Assembly (NCBI RefSeq): GCF_004514475.2
Contig: NZ_MYFO02000003.1
Location: forward strand, 124,001-188,000
Reading direction: 5' to 3'
Origin: Paenibacillus athensensis
Lineage (GTDB): Bacteria > Bacillota > Bacilli > Paenibacillales > NBRC-103111
DNA length: 64,000 nucleotides
Position numbers and translations under genes: made by a program
Part shown: positions 62,882 through 64,000 of the stretch, one piece after another
Numbering within the stretch: the stretch's first letter is position 1
Layout of the letters: each line of letters begins with the position of its first letter
Notes under the pieces: generated by a model
Told to the model about the DNA's origin: nothing
The model's database searches: none
The model's input: only the letters and a program-made list of their open reading frames with translations

Positions 62882-63529
62882 ATGATTAAGGTGGTTCTGG
62901 TTGATGGCCAACGCTTGGTGAGCGAAGGCATCAAGTTCATTTTGGAAAGAGACGAAGAGATTCAAGTCGTGGGTTTTGCGGCGAACGTGGAGGATACCCT
63001 TCAGCTGTGCGGCGAGCACGAGCCGGATGTGCTGATTCTTGATGTCCATATGCCCGGGGGGGACGGCATTGAAATTACCGCCCAGGTCCACCGCAAATTT
63101 CCGGCGACGCAGGTCATTGTGCTGACCGGCTGCCGCGACCTCGATATGGTTGTCAAAGCGATGAATAGCGGAGCAAGCGGATATATGCTCAAGAATATCA
63201 ACCCCGACGAACTGGTGATGACGGTTAAAAGCGCGGCACTGGGGCTTAGCGTGATGCATAAGGACGTGCTGATCGACTTTACGCGCAACGTGCCGACGCA
63301 GGAGGTCGCAGCGGCGCTGGACAAGCCTGCGCTGGACATCAGCTTCACCGAACGGGAAATCAACATCATCAAGCATGTGGTTGATGGCAAGGAGAATCGC
63401 GAGATCGCGCAAAGCTTGTTTTTGTCGGTAGGAACGGTCAAAAATACGATTTCAACGATTCTCAAAAAGCTCAATTTACGGGACCGGATCGAGCTTGTCG
63501 TCTTTGCCGTACGCAACAATTTGCTGTAA
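62882..63529 (+). CDS. NarL/LuxR-family response regulator without adjacent kinase
   Basis: 215 residues, SD GAGGAGG. Receiver with phosphoacceptor D54 ('VLILDVHMPGGDG'), Thr/Ser in 'VLTGC' and Lys in 'YMLKNINPDE'. The metal-binding acidic pair of strand 1 is 'VDGQ', so only one of the two Asp is present, which may weaken or alter phosphorylation. LuxR helix-turn-helix: 'FTEREINIIKHVVDGKENREIAQSLFLSVGTVKNTISTILKKL'. It follows the CYTH gene closely and precedes a terminator and the ACP gene; it could regulate the ACP operon. Confidence 0.92.
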   Translation: MIKVVLVDGQRLVSEGIKFILERDEEIQVVGFAANVEDTLQLCGEHEPDVLILDVHMPGGDGIEITAQVHRKFPATQVIVLTGCRDLDMVVKAMNSGASGYMLKNINPDELVMTVKSAALGLSVMHKDVLIDFTRNVPTQEVAAALDKPALDISFTEREINIIKHVVDGKENREIAQSLFLSVGTVKNTISTILKKLNLRDRIELVVFAVRNNLL

Positions 63530-63539
63530 TTTCATAGTT

Positions 63540-63568
63540 TTGGCCGCATTTTGGCCGGACATTGGCCG
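63540..63568 (+). promoter_or_regulatory. Three TTGGCCG direct repeats at exact 11-bp spacing
   Basis: TTGGCCG starts at 63540, 63551 and 63562, one helical turn apart, 11 bp after the regulator stop and just before the terminator at 63573. Arrays like this are typical of sites for regulators that bind head-to-tail on one face of DNA (OmpR-type or SARP-type). Confidence 0.45.
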
Positions 63569-63572
63569 AATA

Positions 63573-63613
63573 GGACAGGTGGATAAGAAAATTATCCACT
63601 TGTCCTTTTTTTT
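63573..63613 (+). terminator. Strong terminator before the ACP gene
   Basis: 14-bp stem GGACAGGTGGATAA/TTATCCACTTGTCC (one G-U), 5-nt loop, eight T (63606-63613). It isolates the ACP gene from the regulator gene, so the ACP operon must have its own promoter in 63614-63727. I could not place one confidently. Confidence 0.9.
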
Positions 63614-63727
63614 GCCTTTTGAAAAGGGACTCGCGGACACGAGAAAGAGACCTCAGACATCTAGTGTCGAAATGAATCGATAAGGTAATCTAAAGGTCAA
63701 GCATAAATTGATAAGGAGTGAGTCGGA

Positions 63728-63988
63728 ATGACGATCCACGACAAAATTTCCGAAATTGTAGCCATGGTTTTCCGCATTGATCCTGAGAATGTGAAGAAGA
63801 TGTCGGGTGACGAGCTGCTCAGCACCATCGGCATGGATTCGATCAACTGCATGGAAATCGTAGTGAACATCGAGGAAGAATTTTCCGTGACTTTCAACGA
63901 CGAGGAGCTGCTGCTGGACAACCTGAACACGTTGAACAAGCTGGCCCAAATCGTTGAGCAAAAAACAAGCGAACACACCATGTCCTAA
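63728..63988 (+). CDS. Free-standing acyl carrier protein
   Basis: 86 residues, SD AAGGAG. Four-helix ACP fold; the phosphopantetheine attachment Ser is S38 in 'IGMDSINCMEIVVNIEEEF'. It differs from fatty-acid AcpP, which has DSL at this point, so it more likely serves secondary metabolism or an amino-acyl/polyketide pathway. Its stop is 9 bp before another start codon with an SD (63998), so it heads an operon that leaves the window. It loads an acyl or aminoacyl group as a thioester for its (unseen) partner enzymes. Confidence 0.9.
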   Translation: MTIHDKISEIVAMVFRIDPENVKKMSGDELLSTIGMDSINCMEIVVNIEEEFSVTFNDEELLLDNLNTLNKLAQIVEQKTSEHTMS

Positions 63989-63997
63989 GAGGGGGAA

Positions 63998-64000
63998 ATG
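63998..64000 (+). other. Start codon of the next gene
   Basis: ATG at the right edge, preceded by GAGGGGG nine bases back and 9 bp after the ACP stop. It indicates a tightly spaced operon continuing beyond the window. Confidence 0.6.

Overview
The window is GC-rich, low-repeat chromosomal DNA from a Gram-positive, spore-forming, plant-polysaccharide-degrading bacterium, most likely Paenibacillus or a close relative (Paenibacillaceae). The evidence is: AGGAGG-type ribosome sites with frequent TTG/GTG starts; SLH-anchored surface proteins; a SleL/YaaH-type LysM-GH18 spore enzyme; xylA with a divergent ROK-type xylR; sigma-A promoters; and LacI/CcpA-type operators. I see no rRNA, tRNA, CRISPR array, prophage or insertion sequence. 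43 protein genes are called, plus the start codon of a 44th at the right edge.

Layout. 0-5.4 kb: the 3' end of a large secreted Ig-like protein with a dockerin-like tail, an OmpR-type two-component pair, and a small membrane protein. 5.6-11.6 kb: a DUF1304 membrane protein, a LacI repressor next to a PfkB sugar kinase whose promoter carries a perfect palindromic operator, and a three-gene operon (lectin-like membrane protein, acyltransferase, sugar isomerase-like TIM barrel). 11.8-19 kb: a second secreted Ig-like protein, then a hybrid histidine kinase followed by a REC-PAS-kinase (probable phosphorelay). 19-26 kb: small metabolic genes (deoxynucleotidase, DUF1848, two SDR oxidoreductases, a VOC protein), an unknown protein and an Asp-box lipoprotein, with a (GCAG)24 microsatellite and a 45-bp dispersed repeat between them. 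26-36 kb: an SLH-anchored GH5 cellulase converging on a 1499-residue SLH/Ig-repeat protein of mosaic base composition, then a CPBP homologue that lacks its histidines.

36-44 kb: a copper-amine-oxidase-N-domain protein, a divergent HPr-kinase paralogue, and three tandem paralogues of a papain-fold (BtrH_N/C39-like) family. Each paralogue has its own promoter with matching architecture. The SleL gene follows. 44-56.6 kb: a YiaAB protein, a PAS-GGDEF protein, a DesK-type two-component pair, a GH44 xyloglucanase/endoglucanase, a pair of CBO0543-like membrane proteins and a MEDS-domain kinase. 56.9-61.6 kb: the xylose locus (xylA; xylR plus a dihydroorotate-dehydrogenase-like/membrane fusion). 61.6-64 kb: a regulatory-looking AT-rich leader, then a CYTH protein, a NarL-type regulator and a free-standing acyl carrier protein, which looks like the left end of a biosynthetic operon continuing past the window.

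The genes fit together as surface degradation of cellulose and xyloglucan/xylan (GH5, GH44, SLH anchors), uptake-linked sugar metabolism (xylose isomerase, sugar kinase, Hyi-like isomerase) and carbon control (several GAAAACGTTTTC-type sites), surrounded by many sensor kinases. The most unusual locus is the HprK-paralogue plus triple papain-fold cluster at 37.6-42.4 kb. All functional statements come from reading motifs by eye; no database search was run.
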